Of a DNA stretch of 64,000 bases, positions 61,998 through 64,000 are shown one piece after another. The DNA comes from an uncultured Allobosea sp. (GTDB lineage Bacteria > Pseudomonadota > Alphaproteobacteria > Rhizobiales > Beijerinckiaceae): positions 120,007-184,006 of the forward strand of contig NZ_CAMFKW010000001.1 of assembly GCF_945957345.1 (NCBI RefSeq), in the 5' to 3' direction. The number at the start of each line of letters is the position of its first letter. Position 1 is the stretch's first letter. The notes under the pieces are model-generated. The model made no database searches and was not told where the DNA came from. It saw only the letters and a program-made list of their open reading frames with translations. The translations under genes were made by a program, and so were the position numbers.

Positions 61998-62939
61998 ATG
62001 CTTTCGCGTACCGCAGACAGCCTCTACTGGGTTTCCCGCTATGTCGAGCGGGCCGAATATCTCGCCCGCATCCTCGACGCGACGACGCGCCTGACCAACC
62101 TGCCGACGACCTATGGCGGCGCCGGCACGGAATGGCAGAGCGCGGTCCTCACCGCCGGCTGCGAGGAGGCCTTCGCGAAGGCCTATGGCGAGGCCAACGA
62201 ACGCAATGTCTGCGATTTCCTCACGTTCAACCCGGACAACCCCTCCTCGATCCGCAACTGCCTGGCCCAGGCACGCTCGAATGCCCGTGCGGTGCGCACG
62301 GCGCTGACTTCGGAGATGTGGGATGCGCTGAACGGCGCCTGGCTGGAGCTGCAGCGCTTCGAGAAGAAGCGCATGGACCGCGAGGAATTCGCCCGCTTCC
62401 TCGACTGGGTGAAGAACGTCTCGCTTGTCTTCGACGGCTCGGCTTACCGGACCATGCTGCGTGACGATGGCTATTGGTTCTCCCGGCTCGGCGTCTATCT
62501 CGAGCGCGCCGACAACACCGCCCGCATCCTCGACGTGAAATACCATGTGCTGCTGCCGGCCAACGAACAGGTCGGCGGCTCGCTCGATTATTTCCAGTGG
62601 ACCACCGTGCTGCGCGAGGTCTCGGCGCTGACCGCCTATCACTGGGTCTATCGCGAAGCGGTGAAGCCTATCCTGGTCGCCGATCTCCTGGTGCTGAACC
62701 GGCGCATGCCGCGCTCTCTGGCGGCCTGCTACGAGAGCATCTCGCGCTTCCTCGACTCGCTCGGCGACGCCTATGGCCGCCAGGGTCCGGCCCAGCGCCA
62801 GGCCCGCAAGACGCTGGCGAACCTCAGCAATACACGGATCGACGACGTCTTCGTGCATGGGCTGCATGAATTCATCGAGGAGTTCATCACCGAGAACAAC
62901 CGCCTCGGCAACACCATCTTCGAGCAGTATCTGCAATGA
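61998..62939 (+). CDS. Alpha-E domain protein (DUF403)
   Basis: The 313-residue helical protein matches the alpha-E family (DUF403), opening SRTADSLYWVSRYVERAEYLARILDATTRL (about 3-32) and containing ERADNTARILDVKYH (about 170-184). It has no catalytic motif and probably forms a scaffold for the ATP-grasp partner. It lies 73 bases after that gene and 54 bases before the transglutaminase-like gene. Confidence 0.92.
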   Translation: MLSRTADSLYWVSRYVERAEYLARILDATTRLTNLPTTYGGAGTEWQSAVLTAGCEEAFAKAYGEANERNVCDFLTFNPDNPSSIRNCLAQARSNARAVRTALTSEMWDALNGAWLELQRFEKKRMDREEFARFLDWVKNVSLVFDGSAYRTMLRDDGYWFSRLGVYLERADNTARILDVKYHVLLPANEQVGGSLDYFQWTTVLREVSALTAYHWVYREAVKPILVADLLVLNRRMPRSLAACYESISRFLDSLGDAYGRQGPAQRQARKTLANLSNTRIDDVFVHGLHEFIEEFITENNRLGNTIFEQYLQ

Positions 62940-62993
62940 GCGGCCACACCGCGCCCGCGACGCGACTACCGTAAACCCTGCCCGGACTGGACC

Positions 62994-63821
62994 ATGCGGA
63001 TCAGGATTTCCCATACGATCGGCTACGACTATGCCGAGCCGGCACGCCATATCACGCAGATTCTGCGCCTGACGCCGCGCGACCATGACGGCCAGCACGT
63101 CATGTCCTGGCGCATCGAGCCGAATGTCGACGGCCGCCTGCGCGCCTCGCAGGATGCCCATGGCAATATCGTGCATTCATTCTACGCCGACGGCCCGATC
63201 TCCGCGCTCGCGATCCGCATCGACGGGCTGATCGAGACGATCGATCTCGCCGGCGCTGTCCGCGGCGGGCTGGAGCGCGTGCCCTGTGAGGTCTATTGTC
63301 GCGACACGCTCCTCACCGCCCAGGACGAGGCGCTACGCGGCTTCGCCGAGGACGTCACGGCAGGCGCCGGCACGCCGCTCTCGCGCATGCATGCGCTGAT
63401 GAACGCCGTCAGCGATCGCATGCATTGCGTCGAGGCCAGCGGCCGCGCCGGCGTCGGCGCTGCCGCGGCCTTTGCCGCCCGCGAAGCGATCGCACAGGAC
63501 GTTGCCCATGTCTTCATGGCCTGTGCTCGCCATCTCGGTCTGCCCGCCCGCTATGTATCCGGCTATGTCGCGCAATCCGACAGCCTGCCCCATGGCAACG
63601 GCGCCCATGCCTGGGCAGAGGTCCATCTCGACGACTATGGCTGGATCGGTTTCGACTGCGCCAATGCACTCTGCCCGATCGACACGCATGTGCGTGTTGC
63701 GATAGGGCTCGATTACGCGGATGCCGCACCGGTCCGCGGCTCGCGCCAGGGCGGCGAAGGCGAGAACCTCAACGTCCTCGTCAACGCCCGCGAGGCCGAA
63801 GGCCGCTTCGCCAATCAGTAG
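62994..63821 (+). CDS. Transglutaminase-like protein lacking the catalytic cysteine
   Basis: The 275-residue protein has the N-terminal beta domain found with these genes (1-100) and a transglutaminase core. The core motif reads REAIAQDVAHVFMACARHLGLPARYVSGY, and the residue that is Cys in active members (GVCQDFAH type) is Ala 167 (codon GCA, 63492-63494). His 205 (GAHAWAEVH) and Asp 221 (GFDCAN) remain. It may be an inactive, binding-only member. The next Cys is at 177, ten residues too far. Gene order matches the Anbu cluster. Confidence 0.9.
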   Translation: MRIRISHTIGYDYAEPARHITQILRLTPRDHDGQHVMSWRIEPNVDGRLRASQDAHGNIVHSFYADGPISALAIRIDGLIETIDLAGAVRGGLERVPCEVYCRDTLLTAQDEALRGFAEDVTAGAGTPLSRMHALMNAVSDRMHCVEASGRAGVGAAAAFAAREAIAQDVAHVFMACARHLGLPARYVSGYVAQSDSLPHGNGAHAWAEVHLDDYGWIGFDCANALCPIDTHVRVAIGLDYADAAPVRGSRQGGEGENLNVLVNAREAEGRFANQ

Positions 63822-63870
63822 CCGCCCCTCCTTCCAGCGGGGTGCGCCAGGACGACAGGAAGAGAAACCC

Positions 63871-64000
63871 GTGACCTATTGCGCCGGAATCCTCGTGCAG
63901 GATGGCCTCGTCATGATCGCCGACACCCGCACCAATGCCGGGCTCGACGACATCTCGACCTTCCGCAAGCTGCATGTCTTCAACTGGCCGGGCGACCGCA
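63871..64000 (+). CDS. Anbu (proteasome-like peptidase), N-terminal fragment
   Basis: The first 43 residues of an Anbu-type peptidase are visible before the window ends. The GTG start is followed by Thr (TYCAGILVQDGLVMIADTRTN, then AGLDDISTFRKLHVF); this Thr becomes the N-terminal nucleophile once Met is removed. Anbu is a bacterial relative of HslV and proteasome beta subunits. It completes the four-gene set with the ATP-grasp, alpha-E and transglutaminase-like genes. The rest lies outside. Confidence 0.85.
   Translation, partial: MTYCAGILVQDGLVMIADTRTNAGLDDISTFRKLHVFNWPGDR

Overview
The window is high-GC, gene-dense bacterial chromosome, and its gene families point to an alphaproteobacterium of the order Hyphomicrobiales. 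Indicators are DUF2336, DUF3126, GDYXXLXY/DUF2157, PAS_5, a bacterial transglutaminase-like cysteine protease, a CHCC zinc finger, a GcvA-type LysR regulator, and the palindromic intergenic repeat that translates as MAGLDPAI. Bosea or a close relative is my best guess from family memory, not from a search. Codon usage looks even throughout. There is no prophage, IS element, CRISPR array, rRNA or replication origin. Mobile-DNA traces are limited to a decayed integrase tail beside tRNA-Tyr and one isolated phage-type small gene.

Layout. 1-5.7 kb: end of an amino-acid ABC permease, hisN, integrase relic and tRNA-Tyr, an AAA ATPase, rlmB, an MHS-family transporter and a GYD protein. 5.8-10 kb: tRNA-Thr, three small secreted proteins, a phage-type small protein, a Tat-exported metallo-hydrolase and nadK. 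10-16.3 kb: a DUF2336/lytic transglycosylase pair, a MaoC hydratase/CoA-ester lyase/HMA trio, two flavoenzymes and a repeat-built exported protein. 16.5-25.9 kb: an SGNH hydrolase overlapping opgC, DUF2157 with GDYXXLXY, thrS, yidD, a PAP2 phosphatase, a SufU-like scaffold, folE and hisI. 26-36 kb: patatin, CBS, rhomboid, PAS_5 with tandem PilZ, GST, transglutaminase-like protease, gamma-carbonic anhydrase, small membrane proteins, DUF3126 and a serine hydrolase.

36-47 kb: a divergent serine hydroxymethyltransferase paralogue facing a LysR regulator with cysE next door (serine/C1/sulfur metabolism), an alpha/beta hydrolase, an HGSNAT-like membrane acyltransferase, a zinc finger, an FAD monooxygenase, a rhodanese-ChrB fusion coupled to chrA, and a CorC/HlyC-type protein. 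47-60 kb: a DUF938 methyltransferase, tRNA-Leu, an Aas-like acyl ligase with DUF1190, a DUF2239 pair behind a double palindrome, EamA, gpt, a soluble two-PAS chemoreceptor, CinA-like, FkbM methyltransferase, GAF-HD-GYP, and a coupled map-radC-DUF488 string.

The right edge (60.5-64 kb) carries the four-gene Anbu set: circularly permuted ATP-grasp, alpha-E, transglutaminase-like protein and proteasome-like Anbu, the last cut by the window end. It is the strongest candidate for a poorly understood system. Its transglutaminase member has alanine where the nucleophilic cysteine belongs. Other points of interest are the DUF2239 promoter with two near-identical palindromes, the LysR/SHMT intergenic region, the integrase scar at tRNA-Tyr, and three large intergenic palindromes.
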